Assembly: GCA_900549665.1 (NCBI GenBank)
Contig: URPH01000007.1
Span: 1 to 64,000, forward strand
Reading direction: 5' to 3'
Source: an uncultured Lachnospiraceae bacterium
Lineage (GTDB): Bacteria; Bacillota; Clostridia; Lachnospirales; Lachnospiraceae
Length of the DNA: 64,000 nucleotides
Shown here: piece by piece, positions 16,529 to 23,746 of the stretch
Layout: each line of letters begins with the position of its first letter
How positions within the stretch are numbered: the stretch's first letter is position 1
The notes under the pieces: generated by a model
Told to the model about the DNA's origin: nothing
The model's database searches: none
What the model saw: the letters and a program-made list of their open reading frames with translations, nothing else
Position numbers and translations under genes: made by a program

Positions 16529-17173
16529 CTATTTCTTTTCCAACAAGCACTTAATCATCTTACACGCCGTAATACGTGCCCCCGGCGGATTATCTCCATG
16601 CTCTGTATCATTTGAATAATCTGTCAATAATTGACATGGAAAATCAGTACACTCTCCGCAAAAGGATAGCCCTTTTTGCATCACACATGCCGCAACCGGG
16701 CACGGTATTTCCTCTGCGTGAAAAGGCATTCCTTTTGTCGCTACGCAACCATTACAATTGCAAGGTTCTTTATACGCACAATTTGTACAATCCAAGCCAC
16801 AATATGTCGTCACTAAAATTTCCTGCTGACGCTTTTTGCTAAAGCTATGAAGCACCAATGCATAGGATTTATCCAGCATTTCCATTAATAAATCATCCGG
16901 CACCACGCCCTCAGGCTTAACAGAATTCCAGTGCACTTTATTCATATAATATCCGGGAATAATATCTTCATATTGCTGTCTGAGAAAATCTCCATCCAAG
17001 GGGTCCAGTTTCAAAGTTATATAAACAGGTTTATTCTCGTTTGTCCCATCCAGACATATGGCAGCAAACATTTTTCCGCCTATCATATAGCGAATCCAAT
17101 TCCACTCTTCTTTCAGGTCTTTGGTTACACCTGTCTTATTCATCAGATATTCATCCATCCATGCATACTTCAT
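16529..17173 (-). CDS. MmcQ/YjbR-like plus DUF3795 fusion protein
   Basis: 214 aa in two parts. Residues 1-115 resemble the MmcQ/YjbR fold: MIGGKMFAAICLDG, YITLKLDP, YYMNKVHWNSV, and LLMEMLDKSYALV. Residues 120-214 are a Cys-rich DUF3795-like domain: YCGLDCTNCAY, then CNCNGC, CPVAACV and SFCGECTDFPC, probably metal-binding. Such two-domain proteins are known in Clostridia. Function is not established. The gene lies between the WYL regulator and the radical SAM gene with gaps of 15 and 17 nt, consistent with one operon. Confidence 0.75.
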   Translation of the reverse strand: MKYAWMDEYLMNKTGVTKDLKEEWNWIRYMIGGKMFAAICLDGTNENKPVYITLKLDPLDGDFLRQQYEDIIPGYYMNKVHWNSVKPEGVVPDDLLMEMLDKSYALVLHSFSKKRQQEILVTTYCGLDCTNCAYKEPCNCNGCVATKGMPFHAEEIPCPVAACVMQKGLSFCGECTDFPCQLLTDYSNDTEHGDNPPGARITACKMIKCLLEKK

Positions 17174-17188
17174 TTTGACTCTTCTCCT

Positions 17189-18097
17189 TTATTTATATTG
17201 TTGTAAGGTCTTCTGTAACTCTGTGCACAACTCCATGCGTATCTCCTCAGGATCTAATAAAATTACTTTATTTCTAAAGGTAAGTAACCAAGTAATCAGA
17301 TTTTCCTTGTCCGTGTACTCTGCCTGAAATAACAATTTCCCATCCGCCTGCTCTTCAAAACATTTTGTTCCAAATTCTTCCACCAGACGCCATTTGCAGT
17401 CTGCTTCAAAAAGCGCTTTCACATGAATTCCTCCCGGGAAAACTTTCTCAACCTCTGTAAAATCCGGAGTAACGACCGGACGCTTTTCAAAAATGTGTTC
17501 CGTCACCGCAAGCTCGTCCAAACGATTTAGTTTAAAAAGCCTGTAATCCCTTCGGGTATCACACCAGCCCCACACATACCAGTTAGACCACCGAAATACC
17601 AGATAATATGGCTCTATGATTCTCTGAGCTTCTCCCGATGGTCCATAATAGTAAAATGTTATTTTGCGACATCCCTTAATGGCACTGCGGATAATCTGAA
17701 TTTTTGGTGCTAACGATTCCTTATACCAAGAAGAAAGATCAATCAATAGCGACTGTTCTCCCACAAGAAAATCCGAAGAACCGGTCTCCAGTTTTTCCAT
17801 CAACTGCTTATATTGGTTCGTTCCATTCACACTGTCAAGGCTGCGAATTCCTGCAAGAATATCCTGCATCTCAGCATTTGTAATCAAAGTCTTGCTGATT
17901 TTATAGTTATCCATAATATAAATTCCGCCGCCTGTCCCCTGTCTGGTTGCAATCGGAATCCCTGCTTTACACAAATCTTCAATATCCCTGTTTATGGTTC
18001 TTCTGGATACTTCAAAATACTCCGCAAGAAAAGGTGCTGTAACCATATCTTTTTGTAACAATACAGATAGAATCCCTATCAGCCTTTCAATCTTCAT
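17189..18097 (-). CDS. YafY-type HTH/WYL-domain transcriptional regulator
   Basis: 302 aa from ATG 18097. The N-terminus is an HTH (LIGILSVLLQKDMVTAPFLAEYF, then VSRRTINRDIEDL) and the middle carries the WYL ligand-binding domain (KITFYYYGPSGEAQRIIEPYYLVFRWSNWYVWGWC). It probably controls its own operon (MmcQ-DUF3795, radical SAM, GyrI-like). A possible -10 TATAAT lies at 18119-18124 on the minus strand, inside an alternative longer frame that begins with GTG at 18142; this argues for the shorter start, though its ribosome site is weak. Confidence 0.85.
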   Translation of the reverse strand: MKIERLIGILSVLLQKDMVTAPFLAEYFEVSRRTINRDIEDLCKAGIPIATRQGTGGGIYIMDNYKISKTLITNAEMQDILAGIRSLDSVNGTNQYKQLMEKLETGSSDFLVGEQSLLIDLSSWYKESLAPKIQIIRSAIKGCRKITFYYYGPSGEAQRIIEPYYLVFRWSNWYVWGWCDTRRDYRLFKLNRLDELAVTEHIFEKRPVVTPDFTEVEKVFPGGIHVKALFEADCKWRLVEEFGTKCFEEQADGKLLFQAEYTDKENLITWLLTFRNKVILLDPEEIRMELCTELQKTLQQYK

Positions 18098-18220
18098 TTC
18101 GCTTAATCTCTTTCCTTTATTATAATTTACCACCTTCAACACGTCATCTGTATGTCATGTTTGGAAAAATTATAGCAAAAAACGGGGGGAAAGCACAACT
18201 GAAGCATCTATACAAAACCA

Positions 18221-18248
18221 CCCCAAGCAGCATCTCTACCACTTGGGG
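18221..18248 (-). terminator. Terminator after the relaxase-like fragment
   Basis: Stem CCCCAAG/CTTGGGG with a 14-nt loop; GTGGTTTTG follows on the minus strand. Confidence 0.6.
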
Positions 18249-18254
18249 CATCCC

Positions 18255-18488
18255 TTACCGGCTCATTCCGGCAACCTTCCTGTGTACCCATTCCTTCACT
18301 TCTCCAATTCGCTCCCGGAACACATCCAACATGTTCCTTCCGTTGATTACAAACTGTTTCATGAATTCATAAGCTTTTTCCAGCTTATCCTGCAAGATCT
18401 GAATCTTACTCCGTAACTGTTCATTTTCGTAGGTTAAATCTACCACCTTATCAATCAAATCCGTATTCTCTATATCTAGTGTTAGCAT
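18255..18488 (-). pseudogene. C-terminal fragment, possibly a plasmid mobilisation (Mob/Pre) protein
   Basis: A 77-codon frame beginning inside the IS3 terminal repeat, so its true 5' part is missing. It is a coiled coil (YENEQLRSKIQILQDKLEKA) followed by MKQFVINGRNMLDVFRERIG, which resembles the tail of MobV/Pre relaxases from small mobile plasmids and elements. The terminator just behind it fits a real gene end. No matching 5' part is found on the other side of the IS, so more than a simple insertion happened. The relaxase identity is tentative. Confidence 0.4.
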
Positions 18489-18558
18489 CTAAATAGTACA
18501 AAACAAAATGAGATATCCCCTTAAAATGTTGTATAATCTACAAGAGGAGGAACTCATT

Positions 18559-18858
18559 ATGTCACGACAAAAAACTCATCACACCAAGCAGTCCAAGTTG
18601 GATGCTATCAACTATCGCAAGGAGCACCCTGATCTTACACAGGTTGAATGTGCAAAGAACCTTGGGATCGGTGTCAGCACCCTTGCCCGCTGGGAATCCC
18701 AGTTCAGAGAGAATGACGGCGATATTCCCGTTATCGGTTCCGGTAATTACGCTTCTGAAAAAGAGAAAGAAATCGCTCGTCTTAAGCGTGAACTCCGTGA
18801 TGCTCAGGATGCACTTGATGTGTTAAAAAAAGCCATCGGCATTCTGGGAAAAGATTAA
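18559..18858 (+). CDS. IS3-family transposase OrfA
   Basis: 99 aa with an N-terminal helix-turn-helix (LTQVECAKNLGIGVSTLARW) that binds the element ends and a C-terminal leucine-zipper-like coiled coil (EIARLKRELRDAQDALDVL). ATG 18559 follows GAGGAGG by 8 nt. A run of seven A (18825-18831) in the phase A-AAA-AAA is a classic -1 slippery site; slipping there would join OrfA to the OrfB frame and make the active OrfAB transposase. The HTH and spacing match the IS3 family. Confidence 0.9.
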   Translation: MSRQKTHHTKQSKLDAINYRKEHPDLTQVECAKNLGIGVSTLARWESQFRENDGDIPVIGSGNYASEKEKEIARLKRELRDAQDALDVLKKAIGILGKD

Positions 18859-18935
18859 CAGAAGCTATCTATACGGAAGTTTCTGCAAAGATAGAGGCTG
18901 CCAAAGTAACTGGACGCCGCGTCTCTGTCTCCGGA

Positions 18936-19760
18936 ATGCTGAAATTTTTAGGCGTGTCCCACTCTGGATATAGATCCTTTCTTAACCGAAAGGTATCTCC
19001 TTCCCGTCGGCGAAAAACAGCTGTTAAACAGGAAATCCAGAAAATTTATGATAATTCTAAACAGAATTACGGCGCTCCTAAAATCTCTCAGGAACTACGC
19101 AAATCTGGCGAAACCATCAGCCAACGCACTGTTGGTAAATACATGCGTGAAATGGATATTCGTGCCCAATGGACGAAACCTTGGACTACCACCACCAGAG
19201 ATTCTGATTTCAGCAAAGAACTCCACAATGTTCTCAATGAACAGTTTAATCCAAATCGTCCCAATGCTGTTTGGTGCACAGATATTACTTACATCTGGAC
19301 ACAGGATGGATTTGTATATCTCAACTGCGTAATGGACTTATATGCCCGAAAAATCATTGCCTGGACTCTTACAGATACTATGGAAGTATCTACAGTTATT
19401 GAAACTATCAACAAAGCTAAAGCTTGTCGTAATACTGACCAGCCACTTATTATTCATTCTGATCGTGGAAGTCAATATGTGTCAGCTGCGTGGCGTGAAG
19501 CCACTGAAACAATGCAGAGAAGTTATTCTCACAGCGGTTATCCTTATGATAACGCTTGCATCGAATCGTTCCACTCCTTAATCAAAAGAGAATGGCTTAA
19601 CAGATTTAATATCATTAACTTCAAACATGCCTACAGGCTTGTATTTGAGTATATTGAAACCTTTTATAACACCGTTAGGATCCATAGTCACTGCGACTAT
19701 ATGTCTCCTAACAACTTTGAAAAACTGTATGAGAGGGTATGTTCTCTGCCGGCAGCTTAA
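18936..19760 (+). CDS. IS3-family transposase OrfB (DDE integrase core)
   Basis: 274 aa from the first ATG, but the frame is open back to the slippery run at 18825-18831, so the natural product is the OrfAB fusion. The N-terminal HTH_21 region (YGAPKISQELRKSG) precedes the rve integrase core. Catalytic acids are visible: Asp in WCTDITYI, Asp in IHSDRGSQY and Glu in NACIESFHS, with the spacing of the DDE family. The C-terminus FYNTVRIHSHCDYMSP is standard. No interruption is seen, so the element may still be active. Confidence 0.95.
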   Translation: MLKFLGVSHSGYRSFLNRKVSPSRRRKTAVKQEIQKIYDNSKQNYGAPKISQELRKSGETISQRTVGKYMREMDIRAQWTKPWTTTTRDSDFSKELHNVLNEQFNPNRPNAVWCTDITYIWTQDGFVYLNCVMDLYARKIIAWTLTDTMEVSTVIETINKAKACRNTDQPLIIHSDRGSQYVSAAWREATETMQRSYSHSGYPYDNACIESFHSLIKREWLNRFNIINFKHAYRLVFEYIETFYNTVRIHSHCDYMSPNNFEKLYERVCSLPAA

Positions 19761-19872
19761 CTGGCAGAACTTCTCATTTTATTTTGTGCTAAATCTTGAC
19801 ACAGGACCATATTGTGAAAGGTCAAAAATATCCCTCAAAATGTTCATCTACCTCTCTATCTTAGGACTCAAT

Positions 19873-20181
19873 TTAACACTTAACATCATTATATGCTTTA
19901 GCGCACATAGCTTCAATCTGCATTTTCAAATTATCCCTGATACCTTCATCTGATACTTTATTAAAAGGAATTTCTCTTACTCCTGGAACCATTTTTATAA
20001 CAATTACTATATCCTTATACTTCGCATTATTCTCTATAATTTTCCTCTCTGCCCCATCGCGGTCAAATGGAATCTCAATATACTTCATTATTGTAGATAA
20101 TATATCTTTTTCCAATTCGGATAACTCATCTTTTTGCTTCAAAAATTCTAAAACAACCTGAATTCCCACATCTTTTAACAT
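19873..20181 (-). CDS. Hypothetical protein, 102 aa
   Basis: 102 aa from ATG 20181, placed by GAGAGGAAAG about 8 nt upstream. The start lies 56 nt inside the end of the FAD oxidoreductase gene, in another frame, so translation is probably coupled. The protein looks soluble: an N-terminal helical part (LEFLKQKDELSELEKDILSTI) and a strand DIVIVIKMVPGVREIPF, ending CAKAYNDVKC. I do not recognise a family. It is the third gene of the TetR-oxidoreductase run. Confidence 0.5.
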   Translation of the reverse strand: MLKDVGIQVVLEFLKQKDELSELEKDILSTIMKYIEIPFDRDGAERKIIENNAKYKDIVIVIKMVPGVREIPFNKVSDEGIRDNLKMQIEAMCAKAYNDVKC

Positions 20182-21673
20182 ATATTTTCTTTCCTCTCTC
20201 ACTTTCCTTTTTCATAATTCTCCACGCCGCAAATTTCCCCATTGCCGCTGCCGTCGGCAGTCCACCAGGTCCCATTAACCACTGACTTGCCAGCAATACA
20301 TTATCAAGTTCCTTTACAACTCCCGGTACAGTAATGCTTTTCGCCTGCTTGGTTGTTACGAAGCTCATGTACGCCCCCTTATAAGAGTTACAATATCTCG
20401 TATATGTCATCGGTGACCACACATCAATCACATGTATTTTCCCCTCCAGAAACGGGTATTCTTTCACAACTCTTTGCAATGCCTGATCTGCGATCTCAGC
20501 CTTCTTCTTTTCATAGACCGTTTTATCCGTATAGATACTCTCCCAATATTTATAATCAGTCTCTGTCTGTGAGAAATTTGTCTGCAAAATCATTTTTCCT
20601 GCCGGTGCAAAATCTGCTTCGTAATCATAAGATTGTATGCTCATGCATTGCACGCTCTGATTTCCCACCTTCATCTCATCACAGGAAAATACCCTTGTTC
20701 CTGTCAGTTCCGTAAATATCCCATCTACAGCATATGCAATTTGAAATCCACTGCTTACCGGATATTTTTCCCTATCTGCATACATTTTCTTTAATCCGTC
20801 CGGCATACATTTCTCCGGTAACAGTTTATGGAATGTGTAATACGTGTCACAGGCGCAGATCACATAATCAGCTTCTACTTTATTTCCATTTTCTAATAAA
20901 ATCCCTTCTGCTTTTTTACCATTTAATAAAATATTTTTTACACCTGTATTTGTGTGTAACACACCACCATATTCTTTAAATCTTTCTGCAATACGCACCG
21001 ACATAGCTAGTGATCCACCTTTCGGGATATCACCATTCCCTCCAGTTACTGTTCCATAGGACACCAGAAATGCATATGCCTGATATCCTCTTGGCATATA
21101 ATCAATAATTGCCCGTCTGATCAATGGGTGTTTAAAACGCATAGCCAATTCATTGATATCCATATTACCATACTCTTTCATTACTTTTCCCATTTCCTTC
21201 ATGGACATGCCTAATTTTATAAGATCGATAGGATTCATTGCATCAAATGGCTTGTCAACCGGAACTGTCATCGTTTCAGCCATGAAAACATATTTCATTA
21301 ATTTGTTGATTTCTTCCGCATCCTCTGGAGAAAGTTCCAACATTTCCTTTCTCGTTCTTTCCTTATCTCTCCAAAATGTTAATATCTGTCCATCCAATTT
21401 AGATGAAAAAAACATTTCTTTTTCATATAGTTCCACATCATCGCCTAATGCCCCAATCTCTTTCCACAATTCATGTAATGCACTCCCCGGTCTTGTACTG
21501 GTCAGCCAATGAATACAATTATCAATAAAATAACCTTCCCTCTTCCATCCGGTACACTGTCCTCCCGGCAAAACATTCTTTTCGTATATTTCTGTTTTAA
21601 ATCCGGCTTTTTGCAATAAAATTCCTGCAGTCATTCCGGCAATTCCACCACCAATAATTACAACCTTTTTCAT
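20126..21673 (-). CDS. Phytoene desaturase-like NAD(P)/FAD-dependent oxidoreductase
   Basis: 515 aa. The N-terminus is a Rossmann dinucleotide-binding motif VVIIGGGIAGMTAGILLQ followed by the acidic strand end IYEKN and the PGGQCTGW loop, as in CrtI/carotenoid isomerase-like flavoproteins. The closing FAD motif NVLLASQWLMGPGGLPTAAAMGK is present. These enzymes oxidise, saturate or isomerise polyenes or similar lipids; no carotenoid genes are near, so the substrate is unknown. It lies 10 nt after the TetR gene and is probably its target. The C-terminal 25 residues beyond the FAD motif overlap the next gene. Confidence 0.85.
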   Translation of the reverse strand: MKKVVIIGGGIAGMTAGILLQKAGFKTEIYEKNVLPGGQCTGWKREGYFIDNCIHWLTSTRPGSALHELWKEIGALGDDVELYEKEMFFSSKLDGQILTFWRDKERTRKEMLELSPEDAEEINKLMKYVFMAETMTVPVDKPFDAMNPIDLIKLGMSMKEMGKVMKEYGNMDINELAMRFKHPLIRRAIIDYMPRGYQAYAFLVSYGTVTGGNGDIPKGGSLAMSVRIAERFKEYGGVLHTNTGVKNILLNGKKAEGILLENGNKVEADYVICACDTYYTFHKLLPEKCMPDGLKKMYADREKYPVSSGFQIAYAVDGIFTELTGTRVFSCDEMKVGNQSVQCMSIQSYDYEADFAPAGKMILQTNFSQTETDYKYWESIYTDKTVYEKKKAEIADQALQRVVKEYPFLEGKIHVIDVWSPMTYTRYCNSYKGAYMSFVTTKQAKSITVPGVVKELDNVLLASQWLMGPGGLPTAAAMGKFAAWRIMKKESERGKKIYVKRCGNSGCFRIFEAKR

Positions 21674-21683
21674 AGTCCTTTTC

Positions 21684-22259
21684 CTACTTTCCTCTTACAA
21701 TGTCTACAATCCACTCCGCTTCTGGTAACGCAACGTCCTGATTGGTAGCATATCTCTCAGCAATTCCCTGTATGCTACACCAAAATGCATTAGAAATTAT
21801 CAGGGGATCTCCTTCTCGAATAGTACCTTCTTTCTGTCCCCATTCTATAATAGGTATAAACTGTTCAATTACATTTACTTGCATTGCAATTTCACGGATG
21901 TGCTCGGGTGTAGCATCACTTCGCTGGGCTTCTGCCATCAGCACAAATAGCTTTGCAACAATGGGATTCTCTTTCATATACACAAATAGTTCTTCTGTAA
22001 ACCTCACAAAAAAGTCAATCGCATGCTGATATTTTTGTCTTCCTGGATATGTAGTTCCTTCTAAACCCATCCGAATTAACTCTTCATACAGTTTCTCTTT
22101 AGATTCAAAATAATGAAACATCAATCCGGTACTAATATTTGCACTTCTGGCTATATCGGCAATCTTAGTTGCTGCGTACCCCTTACTCACAAATAATTCT
22201 AGTGCTACTTGCATAATTTCTTGTCTTCTTCGTTCTTTTTGTTCTTTCCGTGTTTCCAT
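21684..22259 (-). CDS. TetR-family transcriptional regulator
   Basis: 191 aa. The N-terminal TetR helix-turn-helix is clear: RRQEIMQVALELFVSKGYAATKIADIARSANISTGLMFHYFESKEKL, split here by its usual helices. The C-terminal 130 residues form the ligand and dimer domain. It likely represses its own operon with the oxidoreductase gene 10 nt downstream, since a perfect palindrome fit for a dimer lies just before the gene (22289-22306). AGAGGA precedes ATG 22259. Confidence 0.9.
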   Translation of the reverse strand: METRKEQKERRRQEIMQVALELFVSKGYAATKIADIARSANISTGLMFHYFESKEKLYEELIRMGLEGTTYPGRQKYQHAIDFFVRFTEELFVYMKENPIVAKLFVLMAEAQRSDATPEHIREIAMQVNVIEQFIPIIEWGQKEGTIREGDPLIISNAFWCSIQGIAERYATNQDVALPEAEWIVDIVRGK

Positions 22260-22288
22260 TTTATATCCTCTTTGTTGAACGTATTTTC

Positions 22289-22306
22289 ATTGAATATATA
22301 TTCAAT
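22289..22306. promoter_or_regulatory. Probable TetR operator
   Basis: A perfect 18-bp palindrome ATTGAATATATATTCAAT about 30 nt before the TetR start codon. Its TATAT core may also overlap the -10 element, so binding would block transcription. Confidence 0.7.
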
Positions 22307-22339
22307 ATTAACATATAAATTAGATTTTGTAAATAAAAA

Positions 22340-22373
22340 AGGCTCAACCCCTTGTAATCAAAGGGCTGAGCCT
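22340..22373 (-). terminator. tuf terminator
   Basis: On the minus strand AGGCTCAGCCCTTTG pairs with CAAGGGGTTGAGCCT around a short loop, followed by TTTTTTATTT. It ends the tuf transcript. Confidence 0.9.
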
Positions 22374-22395
22374 ATTAAGTCAGCTAATACTCAAA

Positions 22396-22460
22396 AAGTA
22401 TTTAATTACTCAATGATAGTAGCAACACGACCTGAACCTACAGTTCTACCACCTTCACGG
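22396..22460. repeat. Direct repeat of the tuf 3' end, right copy
   Basis: This is the end of the intact tuf gene plus 10 nt. It matches 9401-9465 with 4 mismatches and bounds the island on its right side. Confidence 0.75.
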
Positions 22461-23593
22461 ATAGCGAATGTAAGACCCTGCTCCATAGCGATGGGATGGA
22501 TCAGTTCGATTGTCATTTCTACGTTATCACCAGGCATGCACATTTCTGTACCAGCAGGTAATTCACAAACACCAGTAATATCTGTTGTTCTGAAGTAGAA
22601 CTGAGGACGATAGTTGTTGAAGAAAGGAGTATGACGTCCACCTTCATCTTTTGTTAAAACGTAAACCTGAGCTGTGAATTTTTTGTGGCATGTAACTGAA
22701 CCGGGTTTAGCTAATACCTGTCCACGCTCGATATCTGTTCTCTGGATACCACGAAGTAATGCACCGATGTTATCACCAGCCTGAGCTTCGTCTAATAATT
22801 TACGGAACATTTCGATACCAGTAACAACTGTCTTCTGTGTTTCTTCTTTAACACCAACGATTTCAACTTCGTCAGACATATGAAGAACACCACGCTCTAC
22901 TCTACCGGTAGCAACTGTACCACGACCTGTGATAGAGAATACGTCTTCGATAGGCATTAAGAAAGGTTTGTCAGTATCACGCTGAGGATCAGGGATGTAT
23001 TCATCTACTGTATCCATTAATTCCATGATCTTGTCTCCCCAAGGTCCCATCGGATCTTCAAGAGCTTTTAATGCAGAACCCTGGATGATCGGGCAATCTG
23101 TGAATTCATATTCCTCTAACTGCTCTGTGATTTCCATTTCTACTAACTCTAATAATTCAGGATCGTCTACCATATCGCATTTGTTCATGAATACGATGAT
23201 GTAAGGTACGCCTACCTGACGAGATAATAAGATGTGCTCTTTTGTCTGAGCCATAACACCATCAGTTGCAGCTACAACTAAGATAGCACCATCCATCTGA
23301 GCTGCACCAGTGATCATGTTTTTAACGTAGTCAGCATGGCCAGGGCAGTCAACGTGAGCGTAATGTCTCTTAGCTGTCTGGTATTCAACGTGAGCTGTTG
23401 AAATTGTGATACCACGTTCTCTTTCTTCGGGAGCTTTATCGATATTCTCGAAGTCTACTTTTTCGTTACCGGGAACTCTTTCAGCTAATACTCTTGTGAT
23501 AGCAGCTGTTAAAGTTGTTTTACCATGGTCAACGTGGCCAATGGTACCAATGTTACAATGCGGTTTTGTTCTGTCAAATTTAGCTTTAGCCAT
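22406..23593 (-). CDS. tuf: Elongation factor Tu
   Basis: 395 aa, full length. It brings aminoacyl-tRNA to the ribosomal A site under GTP hydrolysis. The GTPase motifs are intact: G1 GHVDHGKT, G2 RGITIS, G3 DCPGH, G4 NKCD and G5 GSALK. Domains 2 and 3 follow with the GRVATIIE end. It is the last gene of the str operon, 153 nt behind fusA, and has its own promoter (TTGAAA, 17 nt, TATAAT at 23657-23685) plus a strong terminator. Its last 18 codons are duplicated 13 kb away. AAAGGAG precedes ATG 23593. Confidence 0.98.
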   Translation of the reverse strand: MAKAKFDRTKPHCNIGTIGHVDHGKTTLTAAITRVLAERVPGNEKVDFENIDKAPEERERGITISTAHVEYQTAKRHYAHVDCPGHADYVKNMITGAAQMDGAILVVAATDGVMAQTKEHILLSRQVGVPYIIVFMNKCDMVDDPELLELVEMEITEQLEEYEFTDCPIIQGSALKALEDPMGPWGDKIMELMDTVDEYIPDPQRDTDKPFLMPIEDVFSITGRGTVATGRVERGVLHMSDEVEIVGVKEETQKTVVTGIEMFRKLLDEAQAGDNIGALLRGIQRTDIERGQVLAKPGSVTCHKKFTAQVYVLTKDEGGRHTPFFNNYRPQFYFRTTDITGVCELPAGTEMCMPGDNVEMTIELIHPIAMEQGLTFAIREGGRTVGSGRVATIIE

Positions 23594-23656
23594 TTTGATA
23601 ATCTCCTTTTAAAAATAAAAATTTCATTTTTAGTTCAATTTTCTCAGCTATCTCTG

Positions 23657-23685
23657 ATTATATAAAAGATAGCCGAGAATTTCAA
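23657..23685 (-). promoter_or_regulatory. tuf promoter
   Basis: TTGAAA (-35, 23680-23685), 17-nt spacer, TATAAT (-10, 23657-23662). A 13-bp inverted repeat with one mismatch (23641-23679) spans the -10 and spacer. Confidence 0.75.
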
Positions 23686-23746
23686 GCAAAATTTAGTTTC
23701 TGCCCAAATCAGGTCTGAGCAGTTCATCCTAATCATTCCAGGGCAA

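Larger units (their letters stand above)
18480..19801 (+). mobile_element. IS3-family insertion sequence, apparently intact
   Basis: About 1.32 kb. The ends carry inverted repeats: TAGTACAAAACAAAATGAGA on the left and its relative TAGCACAAAATAAAATGAGA (minus strand) on the right, 18 of 20 matching. The outer ends begin TGTTA and TGTCA, matching TG...CA termini. Inside are orfA and orfB in the -1 arrangement with a slippery run. I see no clear target-site duplication (TAG against CAG). Confidence 0.85.

Noticed and set aside
18470..19810. Target-site duplication of the IS3 element
   Set aside because: Flanks read TAG and CAG at the best-placed ends; no exact 3-4-bp repeat.
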